Source: Thunnus maccoyii (lineage: Eukaryota; Chordata; Actinopteri; Scombriformes; Scombridae). Taken from it: a stretch of DNA of 64,000 nucleotides. The notes below the pieces were generated by a model. That model did no database searches, was not told where the DNA came from, and was given only the letters and a program-made list of their open reading frames with translations. The DNA lies in contig NC_056540.1 of the NCBI RefSeq assembly GCF_910596095.1, positions 24,434,501 through 24,498,500 of the forward strand, read 5' to 3'. A program made the position numbers and the translations under genes. Below are positions 23,735-35,076 of the stretch, one piece after another (the first letter of the stretch is position 1; the number at the start of each line of letters is the position of its first letter).

Positions 23735-25555
23735 CTAAACCCTGACAGTCGTGTAGACACAATTTTCTTCTGCTGCTTTTGCATTCCTTCTCCCTGCTTT
23801 GCCAGCTTTCTTCTTGGTAAAGGTTACTCCAGAATAAACCAATGAGTTCTCATATCTCTGAGGAAATAAATCCCAAAATATTGTGAGATGGTAAATCAAT
23901 GTAAGGATGTGCAAACAGATAAAACATGCTTTTCAAGTTACATATTATCTTTAAATTCCTTACCTGCTGACTTTGTTGACCACCACTGGCTGTTTCAGCA
24001 TTTGTTTGCAGAGCAACAGCAGCTGTATTATAAAATAATAATAACATGACTTATACACAGCACTGATGTCAATCTAAAGATGTTATAGCTGTTACTAAAT
24101 ACTGTTTGATTGATTAATATTTTAGTAATTTCTCTTACCGTTACAACAATCACAAGATTTTCTCTTGATGCGATATATGAGGAAGGCTATTACAACCAGA
24201 TTTATAGCCAAAGCAGCACATAGCAGGTAGATAATTGTGTTGGCCTTCTGTAAATTCCACCTGCTGACAACTGAAGCTTTATGAACATAAATAAATAAAA
24301 GAAACAATTTAAGGTTAAGAAATAGCAATCAATAATTTATGGTATTTGATAAGATGATATGAAGAAGAACAAATGTTTTTTGATAGTTGGTCTAAACGGA
24401 TTGTACTTGACTCCTAATAAAACACATAGATAGGATAATTTCACCATTATATAAAAATTAATTTACCTTCAATGTCCAGTTTTGTTCCATTTCCAAATAA
24501 TATCTCCCTATATGTGGCTACAGCACAGTAGTAAGTCCCAGCATCAGACGAGCTGACGTTCTTAGAGAAGCTGTAGACACATTTCTGTGGAGAGCGAGTC
24601 TCAGAACTCTTTTCACATTCATCACCACTGTTTCCATGAGCGTAAATAAAACTGGGATGAGATTCATCTGATCCAGCTCTGAACCAGTACACTCTGTGTT
24701 CTTCTGGACACTTTTTATTCTCAGAGTCAGAGAGCACTGAACACTGGAGAGTCACAGAGTCTCCTGGACGGACTGGATCAGATGGAAAGTCTTGAGTGAT
24801 GGCAGTGATATCAGGTTCTGGTCCTGGGGAAGTGAAAATACAAATTATGAACATGTTTTACTCACTTTAATGAAAACAGTTACACACATTCATTCATATA
24901 TGAAGAACACTTTCATATAATCTATGGAAACATAAAGATGTAAATATGTAAACTGCTGTTATAAATGGTGTTGAATGTAAGCAGATAAACTGATGATTAC
25001 GTTAAGGAACGTGAAATATTTGCTTGTTGAGTTTTATTTACCTTTAATCCTCAGAAATGTTCCGTTCAAAAATGTCATCTTAAGTTGGTCTACTTTTATA
25101 CAGTAATAAAGTCCAGCATCGCTTAGTTCAGATTTATTAATACGCAGGACAAATGTCCCAGACTTTTGTTTTGCTGTAATACGAGTAGTCTTATCAACAC
25201 CATCATAATCAATATTAAATGTTCCTCCCAAGAATTCAGGCAAGCTTCCAGCAACAAGCCTGATCCAGAACAAGGTGGTTGCTTCGTACTTAGATGTCTG
25301 GCGGGTACATGTCAGATTCACATTATCTCCAACACCAACAGTCTTTGTCACAAAAATCTGATTGTCTGTGCATCCTGAAAAAAGATGAAAATAAACACAG
25401 AGCAATAATAAACAACAGATATGGCTTCATATATGCTTTCTGCTAAATTGCTGCAAGAAGATGACAATATAACTGAAATATATCTGGAGTAAAGCTGACT
25501 TTATATACTTACGCCCAACTCTGAGCATGAGCAGGATATAAAATCCAAACAGCAT
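23735..25555 (-). CDS. nitr: NITR-type inhibitory receptor, complete, minus subfamily, most divergent V domain
   Basis: Exons: 25513-25555 leader, 25042-25374 V, 24467-24823 I, 24139-24270 membrane, 23964-24022 linker, 23735-23857 tail; 348 residues. The V domain is the most divergent of the four minus genes (T-S-K-Y-E-A-T-T-L-F-W; K-V-D-Q-L-K-M-T-F-L-N-G-T). Leader M-L-F-G-F-Y also differs. In the I domain the hallmark C-G-E-I-L-F-G is replaced by Y-R-E-I-L-F-G: one of the extra conserved NITR cysteines is missing, leaving an unpaired partner. The tail keeps L-V-Y-S-G-V (ITIM) and C-V-Y-T-T-V. All splice sites are GT-AG. Predicted inhibitory receptor. Confidence 0.88.
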
Positions 25556-25660
25556 TTTCTTGTTAATTCACTTAAGACAGCAGCTAATTTAAACAGTATC
25601 AGAAGATGATCTGCCTTAATGTAATCATATGAAATGGGAGGGAACAATTTCAGAACAATC

Positions 25661-25667
25661 TGATTGG
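25661..25667 (-). promoter_or_regulatory. CCAATCA box upstream of minus-strand NITR (unit C)
   Basis: ccaatca on the minus strand, 106 bp before the ATG at 25555. Confidence 0.6.
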
Positions 25668-27189
25668 CTGCTCGCTATGTTGGTGTTTCAGTGAACTACC
25701 ACAGTGGAAATAATATCAAACATCTTTCCAACCTAAACACATGAAACAACACCAACAGCAAGCTTTTGTTTCATGTTTCATGGTGTGTTTCTATTACTGA
25801 CACTGAGAGTAAACATGAGAGATGATTTCATTCAATCTTGACGTGAACTGCAATAATCTCAAACACTCTTCTTCATAACATTTTATCTAGATTTCTACAA
25901 TATTTGGATGGACTTTTCAGTTTATACTTATGGTCAAGGTGCTTCAGAAACACACATAAATCATCATAAATTAGATTTAATTTTATCTTGCTGGGGTCAT
26001 CTACCAAGAAAGAAGGATTTGTCAGAAGAAGTGACATTTTTAGAGCATTGTTGTCATTACTACCATATTTATTGGCCAGAGACCTGGTTTTGAGAATCCC
26101 TAAAATACATAGCAGGTGCTTCTTTGTGATTTATGTGGTAATATATTGTCCATTTCCAGAATGATTTAGCTCATTGTTTGGTCTATACTAACCCTATCAA
26201 ACTCAAAATCAAACCAAAAGATGTTCAGATATCTTTTTAAACAAAACCTTGATGTTGAGTAATTCTGCAAACCCAAGATTATGTTTAATGTTGGAGATTT
26301 CAATTGTTCTTTTTTTTCTTATTTACAACAACTTAAAGTCCCCTTCACTCAAAAATGTGTTTTGCCTCTTTATCCTTGAGTTGGATGTTCGGCCTTAAAT
26401 GTGCAGAGTTTGACACTAGAAGGCTGTTTTCACATTCATCTATTCTTTATATATCTTACAACATGTCTGGAGAGGATCTTTAAGTAAAACTACTTGTTTA
26501 ATGTTAGGGAAAGATGATCATAACAGCAAATAAACCACAGTATGGTGACAGACATACTATGACAGATGTCTGGCAGATGACAGACACCATTCTTCATGAA
26601 CGGCACACTACTTCCTGCACTGGAACTGAACATTAGCACTGGATGTTAATTTCAGTACCTACTGCAGAAAAATCTACATCATACTTAGTATTTATTTCAC
26701 CGTGCAAGCTATGCATTTTAGATTGGTAGGATTCAAATAAAAAATGCTAATGTTGCCTTTTAATTGGCAGTAAACATAAAATAGTGATGTCTTTTGGTGA
26801 GCCAATAGTTTTGTGCTGCAGCATGGCACCAACATTTCCGGGGTTGGGGTTAGATTGGATTGGATTCCCTGGGTCTCACCTGACTACTTAACCCAGCTAT
26901 TATGAAAATAAAACACTGATCACTCCAACCCCATCTCTGGCCTGTCTGTGTTTGCACATGGATTCACCTGCTTAGCTGCCATGTGACAAAATGTTCATTT
27001 CAAAGGAGGTACTGATGCCCCTAACCTTGATATACCTTGATATAAACATCACACAAAATATATCTGTAGGAGGCCTATGGTTCCTGGTCTAATGTAAAAT
27101 TCTTCAACAATGTCTGTAAAACACAGTTAAATAGGATTTATGGATCTGTTTGATTTGTGTTCAATTTAAAATATGCAACCAGCCATTTG
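25668..27189. other. Duplicated 5' flank of the unit C minus gene, including a hAT empty site
   Basis: Shortened relative to units A and B. A piece of the dispersed repeat is at 26335-26440. At about 26597-26625 the sequence passes straight through cttcctgc into cactggaactgaac, the undisturbed form of the site occupied by the element at 6457-7473. No gene seen. Confidence 0.5.
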
Positions 27190-27399
27190 CCACACTGATA
27201 CACAAAGATAGAGGGGACATCTTGAATATTGTGGGAGGCAGCCAATCCAGATGTTCCACATCATCAATGATGACCCGCCCACTGTGCCTGTCAGTCACAT
27301 CAGCAGGAAGAGCTGATGATTCTAGTCAGGGGGCTGGTGAAAGGAGAGCAGAGCACAACTCTGTCACAGTGCTATCACAGAAACTAATTCAGCTGCAGG
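27190..27399 (+). other. Strongly conserved block, second copy
   Basis: Counterpart of 8028-8219. Here the plus strand stays open through the end of the block, and the base after CAG is changed (cagGCAG), so the possible splice donor of the first copy is not conserved. That weakens the exon reading. Confidence 0.35.
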
Positions 27400-27437
27400 C
27401 AGAATTTCTGGCTCAAAAAGGGGAGAAAATCACTAAT

Positions 27438-27510
27438 TGAGATTTGAACCCAAGACCTTGTTATGAGGCAGCATGTTAGTCAGTGAGAGACTATCCCAGA
27501 AGGGTGTTTT
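27438..27510 (-). repeat. tRNA-derived relic, second copy
   Basis: Minus-strand B-box-like gggttcaaatc and degraded A-box region, co-duplicated with 8315-8392. Confidence 0.4.
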
Positions 27511-28410
27511 TTGTAATAAAAGGAAGCTTTTCACATGCAGTAAAACAGTAAAAATGCTACCTTGCTACCCCATGAACAGTAGTGGATACATTCACAATAA
27601 CAAGAAAGAACCACCTGACACTATAATTTAGTCTACTGCAACACCACAGGCTCTAGCATAAAAAAGGACAAAAGTGGAGGTTTCTGACACACTTCTTCCT
27701 TCACCTACTTGTATGTATGTTTAGAGAATAAAAGATAGATAGATTCATAATGTAAAGGGTCAAAACTGCAGCAATACTTGTCTGAAGATGCATTTCTGTT
27801 TGTGGTTGAGTCTGACAAAAAAATTGTTCTTACTACTGGCAAATGTTGAACGACACATCAAAATTATCATACTGTACATATAAACCAGCGGTTCCCTGAC
27901 ATAATGCTGTGTCCAGGAAGGTGGATACAGGAACAGTGGCAACTGTAAAATGTAATTTGAAAAAAGCCCTGCAGTAAATAGTTTGTGTAGCATGTACTTT
28001 GTGTCTTGCTTTGTCCTTTCTGTTATTTCTTTCTTTTTCTGCTGGCAACCGACACACAAACATATACACACAAACACACATTCACAGTCAACACTGGCCA
28101 ACAAATGACGTGTGGAAAGTTAGGCATTGCTGTGGTTGGGCTTTCAATGTAAGGTGTTATTTTCATTGGTAGTTGCTGTGAGAGAGGGAGCGCTACTCAT
28201 TCACTGGTCCCACCCTGGTCGGTTTGAACCATGATCTGAAAGTTTAGTTTGCCCGATTATTATTTGAGCACCTTGCTAAAGTCTGTTCATGTGTCTATGG
28301 TTTCACCTTTAAAAACACAATTTATAGACATTATTTGTACTTAAAATGAGCATTTCAAACAATAATTTCAAAATTTGCCTGCTGAAACCTCTTGCAGCTT
28401 GTCTGTCCTG
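27511..28410. other. Intergenic DNA shared with unit A
   Basis: Paralogous to 8393-9236. No gene seen. Confidence 0.4.
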
Positions 28411-28680
28411 TTTTAACCTCACCACCTACAGTATATCCTGTTGAAGCTCACAGTCAGGTCTGTTCTGAGTAAACAGTCTCAGTGCTTGGTCAAAGGGCGG
28501 AGAAATGGCCCACCACAGCTTTTGTCTGTCAGTGTAACTGTTGCATGTGGCTTTGCTCAATTGTTCTCAAGATAGACATGCAGAGTGCCTTTACAGAGTG
28601 CTGTGAGACAAGAAAGATTGAGGTGTTTATTAATTTGAGTAACTGTCTCCTTACGTTTTTATACTGCATATTTTTAGTAA
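28411..28680. promoter_or_regulatory. Recurrent ~190-bp block, copy 2
   Basis: Same ordered landmarks as 9237-9430 (ttctgagtaaacagtct, ttggtcaaagg, cccaccacagctttt, cagtgtaactgttgca). The plus-strand gene that should lie downstream is missing from unit C/D. Confidence 0.4.
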
Positions 28681-30535
28681 AGGTCTCTGGTAATAAAAGA
28701 TCTTCATGGAGAAATGCCAAGCTGGTCAGAATAGAAAAAAGGGAGTGTTGAAAAGCTGAACGCAGGTGGTGGAAAGCAAAGCTTCAGGTCCATTATGACA
28801 TCTAGAAAGAGAGACTTCACATTTATAATTTGGAACTAAGAGATGCAAGGCGGTCCTTCTTCTCTGACATCATTGCAAAAAACGACAATAATGCACGTGC
28901 CGTGTTTGCTGCGGTAGACAGGCTAACAAACCCTCCTATGCTGTCCTCACTATATGTGCTGTGATACAACTTGGCAGTTAGACAAACTCCTTCCTGACAT
29001 CACGACTCTGGAGACAGTTGTCCATTGTCCACAGGTTTAATGACGTAAGAAAGAGTAAAACTAAAACACACAAAAGGCATAATGAATACAAATGAAACAC
29101 TTTTTTTTATGCTTACACATACACACAATGTAAATATACTGACTCTTAAATGAAATAAATTGCTTTGTTTTTTAACCGCTACCTTTTATATATTTATGGC
29201 TTATTTATCAATTATGTTTCTGTAAACCACTATATTTGAATGTATTTTAACATATCATCAACTATTTATTCATATTTATTGTATTTATTCTCTCATATGA
29301 ACTTTAACAACAGTTCTAGCTGAGTAGACACAGTAACTATAATGACTCGATGGACTTTCTTCATAAAACTTCCCAAACTAAACATTGTCACAAAAACAAT
29401 CATCTGCGATCATCAATAACAATAAAACAAATCAATACATACCAACAATGCCATCAAAAGGCATAAGATGCAGGCAGATTCGAGAGGATTGGTAAACTAA
29501 CAAAAACAACGGCTCTGAGCCATGCTCTTCTTTCACTTCCTGTTTATAAGTCACCTGACATGTTACAGGTAATTTCCTGTGTCAAAATAAAGCATACAAA
29601 ATGCTGATTTAACAATTGTAACACCTCCTGTGTCAGTAGCTCCTGAACTTCTATCCACCAAGGATTGCAATGAATTTGCCTCCTTCTTCACTGACAAATT
29701 TCAGAAAATTAGACAGTCAGTGCCTCCATATCAGGTGCAGGATATGTGTTGTCCCTGTGTCCACTTAAAATCAATTTGAGTAGTATGACACAATTCCATT
29801 CGATCAACCACAAAAACCTGGAGGACATTATACAACATCTGAAATCCTCATCCTGCTGCCTTGATATTCTGCCTACAGGCTTTTTTGGCCTCGGATCTTC
29901 TACAGATTGTCAACACATCTCTTCTCTCAGGTGTCTTTCACAGGCCCTGAAAACTACCATCATCTAGCCACTCTTAAAAAAGAACAATCACACTTGGACA
30001 CTTCACTAATGAGCAACTACAGGCCCATATCAAACCTCCCGTTTTTAAGTAAAATCATTGAAAAAGCTGTTTTTCAACAGCTAAACAACTTCTTGGCTCT
30101 CAACAACCATTTTGGTGTCTTCCAGTCAGGATTTCAACAATACTACAGCACTGAGACGGCTCTTGTTAAGGTCTTCAATTACATACACTTAAACACTGAC
30201 AGTGGCAGAATTTCAGTATTAGTATTACTGGATCTCAGTGCTGCTTTTGACACGGTTGACCACAACATAGTACTAGACAGACTGGAAAACTGTGGTGGGA
30301 CTTTTACACATCTGAGTGGACAAAAATGACATGCAGAGTTCCCCAAGGCTCCATTCTGGGGCCTCTTCTGTTCAACATCTACAGGCTCCCGCTGGCTCAG
30401 ATTATGCAAAACAACAAAATATGTTACCACAGTTATGGAGATGACACACAAATTTACATAACCATATCACCAGGGGACTATGGTCAAATATAAGCATTAC
30501 TGTGTTTAGTTCTCCCAGAAAACTGCAGGTCTGCT
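28681..30535 (+). mobile_element. Broken L2/CR1-like LINE fragment (ORF2)
   Basis: The fragment starts exactly where unit A sequence (9500) is interrupted. 28690-28936 encodes a LINE linker with K-A-E-R-R-W, L-Q-V-H-Y-D-I and D-R-L-T-N-P-P; 29627-30480 encodes reverse transcriptase pieces with [30 protein letters not shown] and a catalytic Y-G-D-D. It is inactive: an in-frame stop lies in the linker, the frame shifts near 29745, and a segment is deleted between about 30300 and 30330 (from the E-N-C-G region to before V-P-Q-G). The 5' part and 3' end are absent. Host sequence of the unit resumes at about 30541. Confidence 0.8.
28937..29625. mobile_element. Nested insertion in the LINE, unassigned
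   Basis: The LINE frame stops at ...aaccctcct (28936) and resumes at cctcctgtgtc (29621). The cctcct bases on both sides may be a target duplication. The insert is AT-rich, begins near TG and ends near CA, with an aataaa near the right end, so a solo LTR fossil is possible but the ends do not fit exactly. No coding capacity seen. Confidence 0.45.
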
Positions 30536-30845
30536 GCAACTCTCAGTGGTTTTGGCCACATTTCCTCTGGCTTTTCCCTGCAACTGCCCCTCAAACCCGC
30601 AGGCTACCACTTATGCTGTAGTAAATGTTATTTAAAAATGTCTAATTTCTTCCTCTGAAATTAAATTAGTGACGTGCTCATTAGTCCATTCATCAACTTT
30701 TGCATAGATTACACAAACAAAACAACACAACTGCATGTTCAGGATGAGATTAGCCTAACTTAATGTAAACACTGAAAGCAAAACAGCTGCAATACACTGA
30801 AAGACAAAAAATACCTCTTACAGCTCCAACTCCAACATTGGGTAA

Positions 30846-31551
30846 GTTTACATGCACACTAATATTCCACTATTATTCCGATATGACATTATTCTGAATT
30901 TGATACGGGTCATGTAAACAGCATATTCCGTTTGGATATTCCAAATTAGGTCTTATCCTGAATGTAGCATTTTCTAATTAAGATGTGTGATATACCAGTA
31001 TTATTCTGGATTTAGGAGCATTCTTTGGACAATTATACAGTGCATTTGGAATATGCATCTCAATTGAGGTTTTTACCGCAGTTTGCAACACATGGCCCTC
31101 TTCCCTGTTTACCTTTGCATAGGCAAAATGACATATTCTGGAGCAGGAAGGCAAACAGAGGAGAGGAATGAGAGGGAGATGTTCAGGACGGACTGGAAAA
31201 GCAGAGTGCACCTTCTTCACAACAGGCACGGAGGGGTTATTATCCTGACTGACAGTGACTTAGCAATGAAGTAATCATCATGGGACAACCAAGGTACTGG
31301 ATGTGCCTGTAACTATAAATGTATAATATCAGTCACTTATAAATATCAGACAGCAGCTCACTAATGTTTTTCACCTCGCTGGTTTACTTCACTGCATGCA
31401 AGATCTTGTGATTCTTGTTCCTACTGAAGCAGAGGGAAACCTTGAAAACCCTGCATACGTAAACGGGAACATTAGTGGAATATTCATTTTCATTACCCAT
31501 GTAAACAGCTTAGTAGGAAGGCAAAAACCGGAATATTTTGTGCATGTAAAC
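30846..31551. mobile_element. DNA transposon copy with GTTTACATGCAC inverted ends
   Basis: Left end gtttacatgcac (30846-30857) and right end gtgcatgtaaac (31540-31551) are exact inverses, with further matching (aatattcc) inside. The copy interrupts unit sequence that is continuous at 9880-9900. The interior has no complete transposase; the superfamily is not identified. Confidence 0.65.
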
Positions 31552-31689
31552 ATAGTCAGTGTCTATGTTGTTTCTCATTAGCTATCAAGCTATATGCTAG
31601 CGTACCCAAAAACATCATTGGGGTTTTGGCTCTACTCTGAGGACAGGATGATAGTATTGTGTGCAGCCATCAGGCCCAGTTGTTGTGGG

Positions 31690-31754
31690 TCAGTAAATAC
31701 ATCCACACATGCCAGTGAGCACACAGATACACAGTCACACATACTGCGGTGCTT

Positions 31755-31802
<48 letters not shown>

Positions 31803-32174
31803 GCACACACACTTAATAATGATTCCATATAATAATTATAATGACTGCTCACTTGTATGCCTTATAACAGCCTGCAGCATACTCTGAAGTTTCACTGTAA
31901 TCCACTGAAATGCTCCACCTCACTTCACAATAAAAAAAAACCTGGCAGCTGATTGACTGATTTTGATGTTCAAAATATAGCAAATCATTTTCATTTCAGA
32001 CTTATCTTATTTTTGTTTTCACCTGCTACCCGCCTGCATTTAGTTCATTTTTACCTGTTCACATGAATTTATATATTTATATATTATATTTTGTACTCAA
32101 TACACAACTTTTTTGCAGGTTACCTATTACCAGATCGGTTACCCACAGGTACCAGACCTGGTGCAGGACTCTGG
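31690..32174. mobile_element. Right part of the 13482-type hAT element
   Basis: Matches 13735-14189, including the terminal ggtgcaggactctg, but the left end is gone: the sequence joins DNA equivalent to about 9970 directly to the element interior. The deletion that formed this join also removed the place where leader, V and I exons of a plus-strand NITR would lie. Confidence 0.65.
31754..31812. repeat. (TC)n(AC)n compound microsatellite
   Basis: TC-rich run to about 31790 followed by AC-rich run to 31812, inside the hAT remnant. Confidence 0.9.
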
Positions 32175-32234
32175 CTTATGCTGGTCTTTGCATCACCACA
32201 AAAATAGGGCGCAGTGTCTTAGTATTAATAATAA

Positions 32235-32663
32235 CATGATGCAAATATTAAATGAAATTTAATAATTATCCAATTGTGTAAGTTTGTTATTCAGAAATAC
32301 TGAAAAAGGATTAATTCATCCATAATATATACTTCATACATACATTGTTTTTTGTAGAAAGCTATATGCTTTAATTCATTTCAAATTGCATTTTTTTATT
32401 GTAAATCAAACTGTGTGTATTATCATTTGTCAAGTCTTTTACCCAAAACTCAAGTAAAAGAAGAGGAGACTTTTGACTAAATACTATAAATACTCTAGTA
32501 AACATGCACATAGAAAGTAAAAGTAAAAAGAGTAAAATACTTAACAGTCATTCAAACAGTAATTCAACAGTTATTTAGATTGTTGACAAAATGTAATTAA
32601 CATCACTCAGTTTCTAATAGCAAATGATTACTCCTGACAGTCCATTAATAAATAATGTTTATA
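32235..32663 (+). pseudogene. Intron remnant of a deleted plus-strand NITR (unit D)
   Basis: Closely matches 14281-14690, the intron before the membrane exon, up to ttaataaataatgttta. At that point the paralogs enter the membrane exon acceptor, but here the sequence jumps to agaatgcacatagaaag and then, from about 32690, to the 3' flank (equivalent to 16550). Membrane, linker and tail exons (about 1.9 kb) are gone. Confidence 0.65.
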
Positions 32664-33083
32664 GAATGCACATAGAAAGTAAAAGTAAAATAAAAATTAA
32701 TTTCCAACCAACTCTTTTAAGATGGATCTTTTAAAATGCCAGTTTGGGTGTCATCACAAGCTTGAAATATTAAACAAGATACAAAAGATATGGTATGCTA
32801 AAGACTATTCCAAATGTTTAACTATTAAATGTTGTTATTTTTTGCAGCATGATGATTCATTTTCTTTTCTGAAGTAATAGGATTCAAAGATATTAAACAA
32901 TGATACAAACAGAATGATACACAAAACTTTCATCCAAAATAAAAAAAATCATTATCTTACAGAGTTCAGAGGTGAAAGGCATGTGCTAGAGCAGCTTAAA
33001 CACTATTTTCACAGATAATGTGACAGAGAAAAACTTTATATTAGGATCAATTAACAAATCTTTTGTGTGAATTAATCTAACTT

Positions 33084-34964
33084 CTAAACCCTGGCAGTAG
33101 TGTAGACACAATTTTCTTCTGCTGCTTTTGCATTCCTTCTCCCTGCTTTGCCAGCTTTCTTCTTGGTAAAGGTTACTGCAGAATAAACCAATGAGTCCTG
33201 ATATCTCTGAGGAAATAAATCATAAAATATTGTGAGATGGCAAGTCAATGTAAGGACGTGCAAACAGATAAAACATGCTTTTCAAATTACATATTATCTT
33301 TAAATTCCTTACCTGCTGACTTCGCTGACCACCACTGGCTGTTTCAGCATTTGTTTGCAGAGCAACAGCAGCTGTATTATAAAATAATAATAATATGACT
33401 TATACACAGCACTGATGTGGATCTAAGGGTGTTATAGCTGTTACTAAAAACTGTTAGATTGATGGATAGATAGATAGATTCATGTCTGAGTAATTTCTCT
33501 TACCATTACAACAATCACAAGATTTTCTCTTCATGCCATATATGAGGAAGGTTGTTACAACCAGACTTGTAGCCAAAGCAGCACAAAGCACGTAGATAAT
33601 TGTGTTGGCCTTCTCTAAATCACAACTGCCGACAACTGAAGTTTTATGAAAAAAAAAGAAATAAAATAGATAATTTAAGGTTACGAAATAGCAATAACTA
33701 ATTTATGGTATTTCATAAGATGATAAGAAGAACAAATGTTTTTTGATCTAAATGGATTGTGATTGATTCCTAATAAAACACATAGATAGAATAATCTCAC
33801 CATTATATAGAAATGAATTTACCTTCAATGTCCAGTTTTGTTCCATTTCCAAATAATATCTCCCCACATGTGGCCACAGCACAGTAGTAAGTCCCAGCAT
33901 CAGAGGAGCTGACGTTCTTAGAGAAGCTGTAGACACATTTCTGTGGAGAACGAGTCTCAGAACTCTTTTCACATTCATCACTGCTGTTGCCATGAGCGTA
34001 AATAAAACTGGGATGAGATTCATCTGATCCAGCTCTGAACCAGTACACTCTGTGTTCTTATGAACACCTTTTATTCTCAGAGTCAGAGAGCATTGAACAC
34101 TGGGGAGTCACAGAGTCTCCTGGATGGACTGGATCAGATGGAAAGTCTTGAGTGATGGCAGTGATATCAGGTTCTGGTCCTGGGAAATGAAAACACAAAT
34201 AATAAATATGTTTTACTCATTTTGATTAGGATGCATTATAGGGTGGAGGTGTTGAAGTTACAATTATTTATGTTTAAACAAAAGACAAAAATCTGCATCA
34301 TGCTTAAAACAAAGATTTAAGTCTGACTTACATGTTGATTATGTAAACGTGCCGATTTAAATGTAAAATTGCTGTTATAAATGACATTTTATATCCACAT
34401 AACTCTACAAGTCTCAAGACATGTCACATTTTTGTTGCTGTTTTTGCTGTATTTACCTTTGATTCTTAGAAATGTTCCACTCAAAAATGTCATGTGGCTT
34501 TGTTTCACTTTTATACAGTAGTAGACTGCAGTATCGCTTAACTGTGTTTTGTTAATATGCAGAGCAAATGTTCCAGGCTCTTGTTTTGTTGTAATGTGAT
34601 GAGTCACCTCATTAACAACATCATAATCAAAGGCAAATGTTCCACCTAAAATTTCAGGAAAGGTTCCTGAAACAAGCCTGATCCAAAATAAGTTTGTTGA
34701 TCGCCAAGATTTCTGGCGGGTACATGTCAGAGTCACATTTTGTCCAACACCAACAGTCTTTGTTGCAAAGATGTGATCGTCGGTGCATTCTGAAAAAAAA
34801 TTCAAACAGAGCAGGGATTAACAGCAGAGATACATTCATATATGTCATATGTACTAATGCAAGAAAATGACAATTTATTTGAAATACATCTGGAGTAAAT
34901 CTTACGTCTACATATACTTACGCCCAATTTTGAGCATGAGAAGTATAGAAAATACGATCAGCAT
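33084..34964 (-). pseudogene. nitr: NITR, minus subfamily, with premature stop in the I domain
   Basis: All six exons are present with good splice sites: 34922-34964 leader, 34457-34789 V, 33823-34179 I, 33504-33635 membrane, 33313-33371 linker, 33084-33206 tail. The I exon has TAA at 34058-34060 (codon 166), where the paralogs encode C-P-E-E-H-R (here C-S-stop-E-H-R); no length change accompanies it. The rest of the frame, including an ITIM L-V-Y-S-A-V, is otherwise intact, so the loss is recent. If transcribed, the product would be a 165-residue leader plus V domain without membrane anchor, conceivably secreted, though the message would be a target for nonsense-mediated decay. The V domain is nearly that of the gene at 16930-18807 (S-W-R-S-T-N-L loop). 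Confidence 0.85.
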
Positions 34965-35069
34965 TTTCTTGTTTTATCAGTTGAGACAGTAGTCAGTTTA
35001 GACAGTATAATAAGATAATTCACTTTAATATGATCACATTAAGTGGGAGGGAACAATTTCAGAGCAATC

Positions 35070-35076
35070 TGATTGG
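35070..35076 (-). promoter_or_regulatory. CCAATCA box upstream of the unit D minus gene
   Basis: ccaatca on the minus strand, 106 bp before the ATG at 34964; retained although the gene carries a stop codon. Confidence 0.55.

Noticed and set aside
29907-30329. Reverse transcriptase frame as an active or viral-type gene
   Set aside because: Motifs are those of an L2/CR1-like LINE, the frame is broken on both sides and ends are missing, so it is a LINE relic.
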